64,000 bases of DNA. Origin: Chryseobacterium sp. 3008163. GTDB taxonomy: Bacteria > Bacteroidota > Bacteroidia > Flavobacteriales > Weeksellaceae. Positions within the stretch are counted from its first letter, which is position 1; each line of letters begins with the position of its first letter. This document shows positions 45,215-55,457 of the stretch, in pieces. The position numbers and the translations under genes were made by a program. The notes below the pieces were generated by a model, which was not told where the DNA came from, made no database searches, and saw only the letters and a list, made by a program, of their open reading frames with translations. Where the stretch lies: the NCBI RefSeq assembly GCF_003669035.1, contig NZ_CP033070.1, positions 4,030,001-4,094,000 on the forward strand. Reading direction: 5' to 3'.

Positions 45215-47626
45215 TTAAGGAATAATCTTATCAAAATAAACAGGCGTATACTTTTCATTATCAGATCCCATAATAATAAATCTGAACTTTTTCGCTGTGT
45301 CATTATTGTAGAAATCAATCTGAGTTGGCTCAACAGCATCTGCTTCCAGAGAAGAATTCCAATAGAGAACAGTGCGGTAATCATATCCTGTTTTAGAAAG
45401 CTCAGAATTTCCGTAATCGGCGTCCGGGTATTTTTCATATTCATTATAGCCTTCCATCACAAAAAGTTAAGATTAGCCATATTCAATAGGTTGCTTTCAG
45501 GAGCTTTGGGCTGAGTGTCGCCTCTTCTGGTATATATTAGTACAGCACCATTTCCACTGCCGCTCATTCCTACGCTGCCATCTTTAATTATTTTTACCAT
45601 GGCAATATTTGAAGCCGAAATTCCACTCAAAGAGCTTGCATCCGTCAACATTTCATCTAAATAAATATTAGCTTTCCCTTGACGTATATAAGGAGTAGGA
45701 ACTCCATTTTCAAAATTGATGGTCAATCCTGCAACGCGCCCTTGAAGCCACTGCAAAATATTCGGTGAACTTGCTGCAGATTGGTTTTCATTCACAAAAT
45801 CAAAAACAACTTCATTCATGCTTTTGTAAAGCGAACTGCTGAGTTTTTTGTTGAGCTCTTCAGTGAGGTTTTTCTTTTGGCTTTTATTTTTACTTCTTCA
45901 ATTAAAGTAACTTTTTCGTTATATTCTTTTTATATTTTCTTGCTTCAATAGTTTTGGTAATTTCAGCTGACTGTGAAGCTTCGGAAGATGAATTTCTGTC
46001 AACAAGTTTGTATTTTTCTACTGCGGGTAAATCTTTTTTTAACGGAATAAAAGTGTTGAGAGGATTGATGAAAACATTGGTTCTGCTTTTAAGTGCTGCA
46101 TTGGCTCCGTTTAATTGATACGTTATTTTGATGGGCTTTTCAAAAATCAAATTGTCAAAAAAGAACTCTCCGTTGCTGTCTGTTTCTACTTCCATGATTT
46201 GATTTCCCGAAATATCTCCATCCACAAGCATGATGAGGTTTTGTTGAGCTGCAGGTTTTGCGTTCACGGTAACTCTACCTTTGTATGAAATGTATTTTGA
46301 AGACTGATTGATAATGGTAGGATATTTTCCTGAAATAATTTCTTTCCAGTCAAACATTTTCCATTGTTCGGAAATAAGCAGAGCATCAAGAGCTTCGATA
46401 TTTCTTTTTTCACCGAAATATTGTGCAGGACGGTCTATTTTAGATTTAATAATACTAGTTAACCATAAAGAACTCAGGAGATTTTCGTCTTGCAGTGACT
46501 TTTTATCTTCAGGATCAAACACGGCGACAGAATAATTCGGAACATCTTTAATAGATTTAATATCAAATGAATTCAATCCTCTTTTTTCAGTACTTACCGC
46601 CTTCGCTTTAACTTCCGGAACGGAAACGAGAAGATTCTGAGGCATTACAAAACACATTCTGCTTGCCAAAACATTTTCTTTATCATCAAAAACAGTAATC
46701 TGTAAAACGCTGTTGATTAATTGATTGGTTGGGATCGCCTGAAATACATCTCTTAATTGATTAATTTTCGCTTTATAAACTACCTGATCACCAATATTGG
46801 CAACGACAGTATAATAAGGATAGCTTTGCGCAGTATTCTGAATTTTGTATTTTACATTATCTTTTTCGCTGAGCACCTGAAGACTTACCCCAATTTCAGC
46901 AACTTTAGGAAGGGGCACAGTACTTTGATGTCCGTCATTATCTGTAATTACAGCTTCGTAAATTTTATCTTTTTCCGGGGTTAAAGTGAAGATTCCTACA
47001 TTTCCATCTAATCCTTTGAAAGTAGAGATTTTCTTTTCCGGATTACTTTTTTCAATCACATAGCCTTCCCATTGTGACGGAGGTGTACCAGTAGAATGAA
47101 GACGTACCACAATTTTACTTTGAATTCCCTGTATAAAAGAATTTCCTTCAGGATGCAATGTTGCTGACCAAGAAGATATCTTATCTAAAACCAGTTTCTT
47201 TGGTGAATCAGGATTGTAAATCGGAATTTGCTTTAAATACTGAAAATCCTCACTCAGATTACTCATCATCGGCGTATAGGCTCGGAAGAAATAAACATCT
47301 TCGCTCAGGCTTTCAGGTAACTGAATGCTGCCCTGTACAACGCCATTCAAAATAGGAAAACGTTTTTTTAAAATCTGCTTCTTGTTACGGTCGTATATCT
47401 CAATAAAAAAGTTTGTTGAAATATCTGATTTTGTAAAATTTCTGAAAACCATGGCATTAAACCAAACCGTTTCACCAGACAGATATAAATCTTTATCAGT
47501 AAGAATATAGATGCTTTCCTGAGAAAAATTTTCGTTTAAAGTTTGAAGTGCTTTGTCAGCAGATTGTTGTGAAGAAAACTGACCAGAAGAAGCCAGGAAT
47601 AAACAGAATAGAAGTATTCTTTTCAT
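45215..47626 (-). CDS. Paralogous MG2-domain / TonB-plug-like exported protein (three frameshifts)
   Basis: This gene has the same layout as its downstream neighbour: signal peptide ending near GQFSSQ, MG2-like region (SIYILTDKDLYLSGETVWFNAMVF; DVYFFRAYTPMM) and a plug-like domain (ILQWLQGRVAGLTI; IRQGKANIYLDEML; NIAMVKIIKDG; GNGAVLIYTRRG), ending YFDKIIP. The frame breaks at three runs of five: 45927-45931, 45869-45873 and 45461-45465. Adding one base to each restores alignment with the paralogue throughout (for example KRKNLTEELNKKLSSSLYKS). This suggests about 803 residues. The triple break may be error or real decay; the clean repair favours error. Confidence 0.75.
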
Positions 47627-48035
47627 TGTCTTACTGCATTAAATTATATACAAATTAAGACAAAAAATAAATACCCAAGAAATTAATAAGAAATTTTATG
47701 ATTTTGAAAATATTTTGTCACATCAAGTTTGTAAATAAATTAAGTTTAATTGAAAATTTTATCACTTCTTAATATTCATTTTATAAAATACATCTGAATT
47801 TTTATTTGATCAGATTATCTGCTTTCAAGAAATTATATGTAATACTTAAAAATTTAATATTTAAAAATCATTTTTAGCAATTAAAATATGAATGATGCAA
47901 CTGTTTTAAACTCATAATTAATAACCCAAAACTCATAACTTTATAAAACCTTCTCATTATGAATTTGTTAATTATTAAAACTTTTTATGGTTAATTCATT
48001 AAAAATCACTAATTTCGCACCCGTAAAAATCATTC
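47627..48035. other. AT-rich divergent intergenic region upstream of typA
   Basis: This 409-base stretch separates the reverse-strand MG2/plug gene from typA. It is very AT-rich and has no open frame or hairpin that I would call a gene or terminator. TAATTTCG followed by CACCC about 25 bases before typA resembles a -7 element with one mismatch. Confidence 0.5.
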
Positions 48036-49841
48036 ATGCAAAACATTAGAAATATTGCGATTATCGCACACGTTGACCACGGTAAAACTACTTTGGTTGA
48101 TAAAATAATCCACGCAACAAGCGTCTTTAGAGACAATCAGGAATCTGGAGATTTAATAATGGATAATAACGATCTGGAGAGGGAGCGTGGTATCACTATT
48201 TTATCAAAAAATATTTCTGTAATGTACCACGGTACAAAAATAAATGTTATTGATACACCTGGTCACGCCGATTTCGGTGGTGAAGTAGAGCGTGTTTTAA
48301 AAATGGCAGACGGTGTACTTTTATTAGTAGATGCTTTTGAAGGACCAATGCCACAGACAAGATTCGTATTGCAGAAAGCTTTAGAATTAGGTTTAAGACC
48401 GGTTGTAGTAATCAATAAAGTAGATAAGCCAAACTGTCGTCCGGATGAGGTTCATGATAAAGTTTTTGACTTATTTTATAACCTGGATGCTACCGAAGAG
48501 CAATTGGATTTTCCTACATTCTACGGTTCTTCAAAACAAGGTTGGTTCAATACTTCATTAGAAGAAACTGACAATATTTTCCCTTTATTAGACGGGATTT
48601 TGGAACACGTTCCTGCTCCTGAAGCTAAAGAAGGTCCATTGAGAATGCAGATTGTATCTTTAGACTTCTCTTCTTTCTTAGGAAGAATTGCAATTGGGAA
48701 AGTTATTCAGGGTTCTGTAAAAGAATCAGAATGGATCGGTCTTGCACAGGAAGATGGTAAAATCGTAAAAGGAAAAGTAAAAGAATTATACGTATTCGAA
48801 GGTTTAGGTAAGAAAAAAGTTACTGAAGTAAAAGCCGGAGATATTTGTGCAATTGTTGGTTTTGATAAATTCCAGATTGGTGATTCATTCGTTGATTTAG
48901 AAAATCCGGATCCATTGCCAAGAACTGCAATTGATGAGCCTACGTTGAACATGACGTTCTCAATCAACAACTCTCCATTCTTTGGAAAAGATGGTAAATT
49001 TGTAACTTCAAATCACCTGAAAGAAAGATTGATGCGTGAGTTGGAGAAAAACTTAGCGTTAAGAGTTGAGCCTACTGAAGATGCCAATACATTCTTGGTA
49101 TTCGGTAGAGGTATTCTTCACTTGTCAGTTTTGATTGAAACAATGAGAAGAGAAGGGTACGAAATGACGATCGGTCAGCCACAGGTTATCCTTAAAGAAA
49201 TTGACGGTGTGAAATGTGAGCCTTACGAAAGTATGGTGGTAGATGTTCCTGAAGAATTTGCTTCAAAAGTAATCGACTTAGCGACACAGAGAAAAGGTGA
49301 CCTTCACATTATGGAAACTAAAGGTGAAATGCAACACTTGGAATTCGAAATTCCTTCAAGAGGTTTGATCGGATTGCGTTCTCAGATGTTGACGGCTACT
49401 GCTGGTGAAGCTATTATGGCTCACCGTTTTGTAGATTATAAACCTTTCAAAGGAGCAATTCCTGGAAGATCTGTTGGGGTATTGATCAGCAAATCTCAAG
49501 GTCCTGCAACTGAATATTCTATTGCTAAATTACAGGATAGAGGTAAGTTTTTTGTTGATCCGGGCGAGGAGATCTACGCTGGAATGGTAATCGGTGAGCA
49601 AAACAAGCCGAATGATATGGTAGTAAACATTGTTGAAGCAAAACAGCTGAACAACATCCGTGCTGCAGGGAAGGATAAAGATGGTAACATCGCTCCGAAA
49701 ATCCTTTTCTCTCTAGAGGAATGTATGGAATACATCCAGGGTGACGAAGCAATCGAGGTAACTCCTAACTTCATCCGTATGAGAAAGAAAGTACTTTCTG
49801 AAGAAGAAAGAAAAAGAATCGAAAGAGGAGCGAAAGCATAA
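48036..49841 (+). CDS. typA: Ribosome-associated translational GTPase TypA/BipA
   Basis: TypA is an EF-G-like GTPase that assists 50S ribosome assembly and growth under stress. The 601-residue protein shows the GTPase motifs [13 protein letters not shown] near residue 10, [15 protein letters not shown] and NKVDKP, followed by domain II and the BipA-specific C-terminal region ([42 protein letters not shown]). Length is normal. It begins directly at the ATG at 48036 and is followed by a clear terminator, so it is probably a single-gene transcript. Confidence 0.97.
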   Translation: MQNIRNIAIIAHVDHGKTTLVDKIIHATSVFRDNQESGDLIMDNNDLERERGITILSKNISVMYHGTKINVIDTPGHADFGGEVERVLKMADGVLLLVDAFEGPMPQTRFVLQKALELGLRPVVVINKVDKPNCRPDEVHDKVFDLFYNLDATEEQLDFPTFYGSSKQGWFNTSLEETDNIFPLLDGILEHVPAPEAKEGPLRMQIVSLDFSSFLGRIAIGKVIQGSVKESEWIGLAQEDGKIVKGKVKELYVFEGLGKKKVTEVKAGDICAIVGFDKFQIGDSFVDLENPDPLPRTAIDEPTLNMTFSINNSPFFGKDGKFVTSNHLKERLMRELEKNLALRVEPTEDANTFLVFGRGILHLSVLIETMRREGYEMTIGQPQVILKEIDGVKCEPYESMVVDVPEEFASKVIDLATQRKGDLHIMETKGEMQHLEFEIPSRGLIGLRSQMLTATAGEAIMAHRFVDYKPFKGAIPGRSVGVLISKSQGPATEYSIAKLQDRGKFFVDPGEEIYAGMVIGEQNKPNDMVVNIVEAKQLNNIRAAGKDKDGNIAPKILFSLEECMEYIQGDEAIEVTPNFIRMRKKVLSEEERKRIERGAKA

Positions 49842-49863
49842 TCTAAGATTCATCAATATATTT

Positions 49864-49889
49864 AAAGCCTCGATTTTCGGGGCTTTTTT
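49864..49889 (+). terminator. Terminator of typA
   Basis: AAAGCCTCGA and TCGGGGCTTT pair with one G-T pair around a 3-base loop, followed by a T run. Confidence 0.9.
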
Positions 49890-49930
49890 GATTTAAATTT
49901 TCTAATTTAGCATTATTAAATTATTTGAAA

Positions 49931-50116
49931 ATGACAATTACTAAAGAAAAACTACAAAAACAAATTGATGAATTTCCAGATGAAATTAGCATTGATGAGG
50001 TAATTGAGAGATTGATTATGATAGAAAAAATTGAAACCAGAATTCAGGAATCTGAAAATAATGAAACCATTTCAGAGGAAGATCTTAAAACTGAAATGGA
50101 GAAGTGGTTCAAATAA
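49931..50116 (+). CDS. Putative antitoxin of a small type II toxin-antitoxin pair
   Basis: The 61-residue acidic protein (TITKEKLQKQIDEFPDEISI, then DEVIERLIMIEKIETRI) has a helical pattern common in small antitoxin-like proteins beside RelE/ParE toxins. The ATG at 49931 is taken as the start instead of the TTG at 49925. Its last 13 bases overlap the toxin start, a usual arrangement. I cannot assign it to a named antitoxin family. Confidence 0.65.
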   Translation: MTITKEKLQKQIDEFPDEISIDEVIERLIMIEKIETRIQESENNETISEEDLKTEMEKWFK

Positions 50117-50402
50117 AATGGTTAAAATCAGCTAAATCTGATTTAAAAGAAATCTACGATTTTATAAGTTTAGACTCGAAGAGATACGCAAGATTCCAAA
50201 TTGAAAAAATACAGCACAAAACTGAAATTTTAAGAAATGGAAACGTGATAGGGAAGAAAGTATCAGAAATTGATGATGAAAATATGAGAGAAATTTTGAA
50301 GGAAATTATAGAATTATTTACCGTATTATTTCAAAAGATGAAATTCATATCCTTTTAGTACATCATGGTGCAAGAGATTTGTTGCAAAAAATTAAATCAT
50401 AA
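50104..50402 (+). CDS. RelE/ParE-family toxin (one frameshift)
   Basis: The start IKWLKSAKSDLKEIYDFIS matches the ParE/RelE fold, with GTG at 50104 as start codon. As read, the frame ends at 50358 with an atypical tail. From about 50302 a different frame continues as GNYRIIYRIISKDEIHILLV and HHGARDLLQKIKS to a stop at 50402, which is the conserved C-terminal half of the family. One missing base near 50299-50304 explains this. The repaired protein is about 99 residues. ParE toxins act on gyrase and RelE toxins cleave mRNA; which applies is not clear. Confidence 0.75.
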
Positions 50403-50499
50403 TTTTGTTGCCACTTTTCAGGCTTTTTTTTGTTTTAAATTCTAATAAATTTATTATCTTGAGATTTTTAAAGCCGTAAATAAAATAGTCTATCGCAGG

Positions 50500-52101
50500 A
50501 TGAAAATCTCCAAAATAAAAATAGTATTCCTACTAGGTTTTTTTGCGTCAGTTAGCAGTTCTTGCTCTGTACAAAAAAACGTTTCTACAAATAAAAATCC
50601 AACAAAAGAAAATAGATACAAAACTAAACCTACTGATTCTTTAGTAATTAATAATCCCATAGTTCCAAAAACTGTGGAAACAGATTTTAAAGTAAATCTT
50701 CCAGCAATCAATCGTGAATTTCGTGGTGCTTGGATTGCGAGCGTAGCCAATATCAACTGGCCTTCAAGAAACAATTTGTCGGTTGAGCAGCAAAAAGCCG
50801 AAGCCATCAGCATGTTGAATATGCTTCAGGAAAATAATTTTAATGCAGTCATTTTTCAGGCACGTCCGTCTGCGGATGCTTTGTACACAAGTGAATTAGA
50901 GCCCTGGTCATATTTTTTAACCGGAAAAACAGGAGAACCTCCTTATCCAAATTACGATCCTCTACAATTTTGGATCGAAGAATCACACAAACGAGGAATG
51001 GAACTTCATGTCTGGTTAAATCCTTACAGAGCGCATCATTCCAATGGTGGAGCGGTTTCTAATCAATCGATGGTCAATAAACTTTCAGATATTACCATTA
51101 AATTAAAAAACGGAATGTATTGGTTTGATCCTGCAGATCCTAGAACTCAGGGACATGTTTCTAATGTTGTGAAAGATTTGGTAAAAAGATATGATTTGGA
51201 TGCCATTCATTTTGATGATTACTTTTATCCGTACGCAACCTACAACAGAGGTGCAGATTTTCCAGACAATACAAGTTGGAATAAATATTTGAATTCCGGA
51301 GGAACCCTTACAAGAGCAGACTGGAGAAGAGATCAGGTGAATCAGTTTGTGGAAAGAATTTATAAAGAGATTCATGCTGAAAAAAATTACGTACGTTTTG
51401 GAATTAGTCCGTTTGGAATCTGGAAACCAGGTTTTCCGGAAGGTGTCGTTGGATCTTCGCAGTATGACGAATTGTTTGCAGATGCTAAATTATGGCTAAA
51501 TAAAGGTTGGGTAGATTACTTTTCTCCGCAACTATATTGGCCGATTGAATCTAAAGGTCAGCCTTTCGCCAATTTATTAAACTGGTGGAAATCTGAAAAC
51601 ACTATGAACCGCCATCTTTGGCCAGGATTAAACACGGTAGAAATTAAAGTTTCAGACCGCCCAACGGAAATTAAAAATCAGATTGAATTATCAAGGCAGA
51701 TTCTTGCAAATAACGCTGGTGAAATTCATTGGAGTATTGCAGGTCTGACAAAAAATTCAAATATGCTTCCGACACTGAAAAACGGACCTTATAAAGAAAA
51801 AGCTTTGACTCCGAAAACTCCGTGGATCAAAGCTCTTCCTTTAGAAAAACCAACTTTATTTACCAACGATAACGGAAGTTTTATTCAGACAAGCTGGAGT
51901 TCTAAAAATATCGGGAATGTTTTCCAATGGGTTCTTTTCAAACAATACAATGGAGTTTGGGAAACTGAAATTCTGACTTTGGACAACCTTTCAAAAGAAA
52001 TTCCAAAAAGCAAAGACGGAAAAATACTGAATGCAATTGCTATTAAAGCGATTGACCGTTTAGGAAATGAAAGTGATTACATGGCGAAGAAAGTAAAGTA
52101 G
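50500..52101 (+). CDS. GHL10 (glycosyl hydrolase-like 10, DUF187-type) family lipoprotein
   Basis: The 533-residue protein has a lipoprotein signal with a lipobox around SVSSSC (Cys near 22). The catalytic-like TIM-barrel part starts with REFRGAWIASVANINWPS and shows MLQENNFNAVIFQARPSADA, GMELHVWLNPYR, DLDAIHFDDYFYP and FGISPFGIW. The family is related to enzymes acting on cell-wall or other glycans, but the substrate here is unknown. A short C-terminal beta domain follows. The gene is alone on the strand between repeats. Confidence 0.88.
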   Translation: MKISKIKIVFLLGFFASVSSSCSVQKNVSTNKNPTKENRYKTKPTDSLVINNPIVPKTVETDFKVNLPAINREFRGAWIASVANINWPSRNNLSVEQQKAEAISMLNMLQENNFNAVIFQARPSADALYTSELEPWSYFLTGKTGEPPYPNYDPLQFWIEESHKRGMELHVWLNPYRAHHSNGGAVSNQSMVNKLSDITIKLKNGMYWFDPADPRTQGHVSNVVKDLVKRYDLDAIHFDDYFYPYATYNRGADFPDNTSWNKYLNSGGTLTRADWRRDQVNQFVERIYKEIHAEKNYVRFGISPFGIWKPGFPEGVVGSSQYDELFADAKLWLNKGWVDYFSPQLYWPIESKGQPFANLLNWWKSENTMNRHLWPGLNTVEIKVSDRPTEIKNQIELSRQILANNAGEIHWSIAGLTKNSNMLPTLKNGPYKEKALTPKTPWIKALPLEKPTLFTNDNGSFIQTSWSSKNIGNVFQWVLFKQYNGVWETEILTLDNLSKEIPKSKDGKILNAIAIKAIDRLGNESDYMAKKVK

Positions 52102-52130
52102 AGTGGGAGAATAGGAGACGTTTAGGGTAA

Positions 52131-52180
52131 TTCCTCGCTGTCATTCTGAATGAAACGAAGTGTAATGAAGAATCTCTTAA
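52131..52180. repeat. Dispersed repeat containing CATTCTGAATGAAACGAAG
   Basis: The sequence CATTCTGAATGAAACGAAG (52142-52160) with the following TGTAATGAAGAATCTC resembles a non-coding repeat often seen between genes in Flavobacteriia, from memory. It lies between the GHL10 gene and ferritin. The surrounding 298-base gap also holds a terminator and no supported gene. Confidence 0.4.
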
Positions 52181-52227
52181 TAATCTTATCAACTCAATAA
52201 ATCGTAATTGTTTAAAATATTTAAATT

Positions 52228-52260
52228 AAGTCAGTTCTACAACGAACTGGCTTTTTTATT
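52228..52260 (+). terminator. Terminator downstream of the GHL10 gene
   Basis: AGTCAGTTC and GAACTGGCT pair, with one G-T pair, around a 6-base loop, followed by TTTTTTATTTT. Confidence 0.75.
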
Positions 52261-52399
52261 TTAGACTCACTATAAATTGTCTATATAAAATAATGATTGA
52301 TAAGTATTTATAGATTGTTGGTTTTCATTAATAATCAAAAAACGTTGTCTCGGAATCATTTTTGTATCCTTTAAATAACAAATACTAAAATATACAATT

Positions 52400-52951
52400 A
52401 TGAATACCAACAGACTTTCACCTAAACTAGAACAAGCGCTAAGCGACCAGATGAATACCGAAGATTTACAGTCAAGAGTTTATTTTTCTTATGGAATTTG
52501 GGCTGCTGATAAAGGTTATGGTGGAATTTCAAACTTTCTTTTTCGCCACGCTCAGGAAGAAAGAGATCACGCAGTAAAATTTATGCAATATGTACTTAAC
52601 AGAGGAGGAAAACCAACAATCACTGCGCTTCCTTCTCCGGGTCAGGAGCCAACAAGTTTAACTGACTGTTTCGATTTAGTTTTCAAACATGAAGTTGATA
52701 ATACCACAGCAATTTACAATCTGGTAAATATTGCTTTTGAAGAAAAAGACTGGGCTTCATGGAATTTTCTACAATGGTTCGTAAAAGAACAGATAGAAGA
52801 AGAAACATTTGCAATGAATTTAATTGATAAATTAAAAATTGCCGGCGGAGACAGAGCAAGTGACGAATCTTTATTCAGTCTCGACAAAACTTTGGAAACC
52901 CTTCCTGATGATGCCGAACAAGCTCAAGATGCAACAGGAGCAAATCCATAA
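52400..52951 (+). CDS. Ferritin (bacterial non-haem type)
   Basis: Ferritin stores iron by oxidising ferrous ions at a di-iron centre inside a 24-subunit shell. The 183-residue protein has the helical bundle MNTEDLQSRVYFSYGIWAADKGYGGISNFLFRH in part, the ligand motif EERDHAVKF with Glu and His, and the third-helix KEQIEEETFAM. The C-terminus is a short, disordered, acidic tail. It starts at the ATG at 52400 and ends at a terminator. Confidence 0.93.
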   Translation: MNTNRLSPKLEQALSDQMNTEDLQSRVYFSYGIWAADKGYGGISNFLFRHAQEERDHAVKFMQYVLNRGGKPTITALPSPGQEPTSLTDCFDLVFKHEVDNTTAIYNLVNIAFEEKDWASWNFLQWFVKEQIEEETFAMNLIDKLKIAGGDRASDESLFSLDKTLETLPDDAEQAQDATGANP

Positions 52952-52979
52952 AAGCACAACGATAAAATATTATTTCTAA

Positions 52980-53010
52980 AAAACTGTCAATTATTTGGCA
53001 GTTTTTTTTT
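52980..53010 (+). terminator. Terminator of the ferritin gene
   Basis: AACTGTCAA and TTGGCAGTT pair with one G-T pair around a 4-base loop and are followed by a long T run. Confidence 0.85.
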
Positions 53011-53035
53011 ATTATGAATCTGTCTTTAAAATTAC

Positions 53036-53043
53036 TATCTTTG
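53036..53043 (+). promoter_or_regulatory. Promoter -7 element of ychF
   Basis: TATCTTTG, followed by CACACC, matches the flavobacterial -7 consensus. It would give a leader of about 100 bases before the ychF start at 53154. Confidence 0.5.
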
Positions 53044-53153
53044 CACACCTTTAATTTTAACACGCAAGAAGCCAAAAGTGAATTGCCAAAAACAAAGGTG
53101 AAATATGAAACCGAAAGGTAACATAACACAATAAATTAAAACAAAATTTCGTT

Positions 53154-54245
53154 ATGAAATGTGGAATCGTAGGCTTACCCAATGTAGGTAAATCAACTCT
53201 TTTTAACTGCTTAAGCAATGCTAAAGCGCAATCAGCTAATTATCCTTTCTGTACGATTGAGCCCAATTTGGGAACAGTTTCAGTACCGGACCAGAGATTA
53301 TTTGAGCTTGAAAAACTGGTAAATCCTGAGAGAGTTTTGCCTGCTGTTGTAGAGATCGTTGATATTGCCGGTTTGGTAAAAGGAGCGAGCAAAGGTGAAG
53401 GTTTAGGAAATCAGTTTCTTGCCAACATCAGAGAGTGCGAAGCGATTATTCATGTTTTAAGATGTTTCGAAAACGGAAACATCATCCACGTAGAAGGTTC
53501 TGTAGACCCGATGAGAGATAAAGAAATTATCGACATCGAGCTTCAGTTGAAAGATTTGGAAACTGTTGGAAAAGCAGTTGAAAAAGCTAAAAAATTCATC
53601 AAGTCTGGAAAGAAAGAAGATATCCTGACGTATGAAACACTTCATAACCTTGAGAAATTTATCGAAGACGGTAAGAATGCAAGAGAATTCCCGATGGATG
53701 ATTTTGCAGCATCAATTATAGCAGATGTTCAGTTGTTGACGAACAAACCTGTTCTTTACGTTTGTAATGTAGACGAAAATTCTATCAAAAACGGAAACGA
53801 ATGGATTGCCAAGATTGAAGAAATGGCTCAGAAAGAAAAAGCTGAAGTAGTAGTTTTAGCTGCTCAGATCGAAGCTGATATCAACGAATTGGATACTTTC
53901 GAAGAAAGAGAAATTTTCTTGGAAGAATTAGGTTTAACTGAACCTGGAGTAAACCGTCTGATCAGAAAAGCTTACGATTTATTGAAGCTTCAAACGTATT
54001 TTACGGCTGGAGTAAAAGAAGTAAGAGCGTGGACGATTGGACAAGGCTGGACAGCTCCTCAAGCTGCAGGAGTTATTCATACTGATTTTGAGAAAGGATT
54101 CATCCGTGCAGAAGTGATCAAGTATAATGATTATGTAAACTACGGAACTGAAGCCAAAGTAAAAGAGGCTGGAAAGCTTTCTGTTGAAGGAAAAGAATAC
54201 ATCGTACAAGACGGTGATATTATGCACTTCAGATTTAATGTTTAA
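53154..54245 (+). CDS. ychF: Redox-regulated ATPase YchF (OLA1-like)
   Basis: YchF is an Obg-related P-loop protein that prefers ATP and binds ribosomes. The 363-residue length is exact for the family. The P-loop is GLPNVGKSTLFN, followed by NYPFCTIEPN, DIAGLVKGASKGEGLGNQFL, and the altered fourth motif CNVDEN in place of NKxD, which explains ATP preference. The C-terminal TGS domain ends VQDGDIMHFRFNV. It has its own promoter and terminator. Confidence 0.97.
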   Translation: MKCGIVGLPNVGKSTLFNCLSNAKAQSANYPFCTIEPNLGTVSVPDQRLFELEKLVNPERVLPAVVEIVDIAGLVKGASKGEGLGNQFLANIRECEAIIHVLRCFENGNIIHVEGSVDPMRDKEIIDIELQLKDLETVGKAVEKAKKFIKSGKKEDILTYETLHNLEKFIEDGKNAREFPMDDFAASIIADVQLLTNKPVLYVCNVDENSIKNGNEWIAKIEEMAQKEKAEVVVLAAQIEADINELDTFEEREIFLEELGLTEPGVNRLIRKAYDLLKLQTYFTAGVKEVRAWTIGQGWTAPQAAGVIHTDFEKGFIRAEVIKYNDYVNYGTEAKVKEAGKLSVEGKEYIVQDGDIMHFRFNV

Positions 54246-54277
54246 AAGTATTAAAAGTTAGTTATAGTATTTTAAAG

Positions 54278-54306
54278 AGCGCTCCCATGAATTTGGGAGC
54301 GTTTTT
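54278..54306 (+). terminator. Terminator of ychF
   Basis: CGCTCCCA and TGGGAGCG form a perfect 8-bp stem with a 6-base loop, followed by five Ts. Confidence 0.9.
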
Positions 54307-54329
54307 GCTATATTTATGAAAAGTTTTTT

Positions 54330-55421
54330 ATGAAATATTTTTTCTTTTTATTGCTTGCAGTATTTTGTTTTTCTTGCTCGAAAAGTTTTGAAGAAAAATG
54401 TTTTGTTAATGATGACAACAAGGATATCATTACATATCAAGAGCAAAAACCTTACACAATATTAGAAATTGTACAAAATAAGCCGCAGTATCTACAGATA
54501 GTCAGTCTCAAAAAATTCAGGAGTTTTAAAAAAGACAGCATGGCTTACAGTAAAAATTTTCAAACTTATCAGGCTGATGAAAAATATTTAAATGATCAGA
54601 AAACACTATTTGCAGATTTTGATGAGAAATTTTTCGGACAATTTCGTTATTCATCTCAACAAATTTCCGATAAGATAAGTTATACACTAGGAGAAAACGC
54701 GTTGGGATATTGGCTTTTAGAAATAAAAAACAACAATCCTCGCGCTTATTTTTTAGGGTTAAGTTATAGTCATTACTATTTTAATAAAGTTCAGGATAGT
54801 CAAATTGTGAAAGATGATTTTCTCCAAATTGAAGGGAGTTTTGTGAAAACTGCAAGCAACTTTGCATTGAGGGGAAGAGAGTTTACATCTATTGGTGACG
54901 GAAAGTTATTTAAAATAAAACTGAACGATTTAACCAGAGATTCTGATCAGGATGGTTACAATGATATTTTTGAAAACAGTTTCGGTTTAGATCGGAATGA
55001 AAAAGATACAGACGGTGATGGCATTGATGATTTTAATGATCATAATCCACTTTTTAAATCTGAGAAAAATAAATTTACTGAATTATATGAAGATCTTATC
55101 TCTCAACATTTAGGTATAGTAAAAGAAAATCTGGATAAAATGCCTTACTTCTTTTTGCCATACGAAACGGACTGTGATTATTTTAAAAATATAAATCCTG
55201 ATGCAAAAGTTTTAATAATGCCAACAGATAAAAGTAAGCAACCTTATTATGTGCAGGTCACTGATATCTTTAACGGCGGTTATTCTAAAATTAAAAAGGA
55301 TGATAAAAATCCTAACCTATTTTATATTCATGAATCAGGTGGTGGTGGAATAATAGATTATAGCGCAGAATTTAAAAATAGAGTCTGGATTTTAAAAAAT
55401 ATTGGTGGAGTAGTTTCATAA
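54330..55421 (+). CDS. Hypothetical lipoprotein with thrombospondin-type-3-like calcium repeats
   Basis: The 363-residue product has a lipobox around VFCFSC (Cys near 16), so it is probably an exported lipoprotein. Around residues 207-240 it carries calcium-binding-like Asp repeats: DSDQDGYNDIFENSFGLD then DTDGDGIDDFNDHNP, as in TSP3 or OmpA-linker regions. The rest has no motif known to me, although a GGGGIIDYS stretch lies near the C-terminus. The gene stands alone between ychF and an AraC-type regulator. Confidence 0.7.
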   Translation: MKYFFFLLLAVFCFSCSKSFEEKCFVNDDNKDIITYQEQKPYTILEIVQNKPQYLQIVSLKKFRSFKKDSMAYSKNFQTYQADEKYLNDQKTLFADFDEKFFGQFRYSSQQISDKISYTLGENALGYWLLEIKNNNPRAYFLGLSYSHYYFNKVQDSQIVKDDFLQIEGSFVKTASNFALRGREFTSIGDGKLFKIKLNDLTRDSDQDGYNDIFENSFGLDRNEKDTDGDGIDDFNDHNPLFKSEKNKFTELYEDLISQHLGIVKENLDKMPYFFLPYETDCDYFKNINPDAKVLIMPTDKSKQPYYVQVTDIFNGGYSKIKKDDKNPNLFYIHESGGGGIIDYSAEFKNRVWILKNIGGVVS

Positions 55422-55429
55422 TATATTTT

Positions 55430-55437
55430 TATATTTG
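55430..55437 (+). promoter_or_regulatory. Promoter -7 element of the second AraC-type gene
   Basis: TATATTTG matches the -7 consensus 21 bases before the start codon at 55458. A TTGG 24 bases upstream may be the -33 element. Confidence 0.4.
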
Positions 55438-55457
55438 AATTATACAAATTCCGCATC

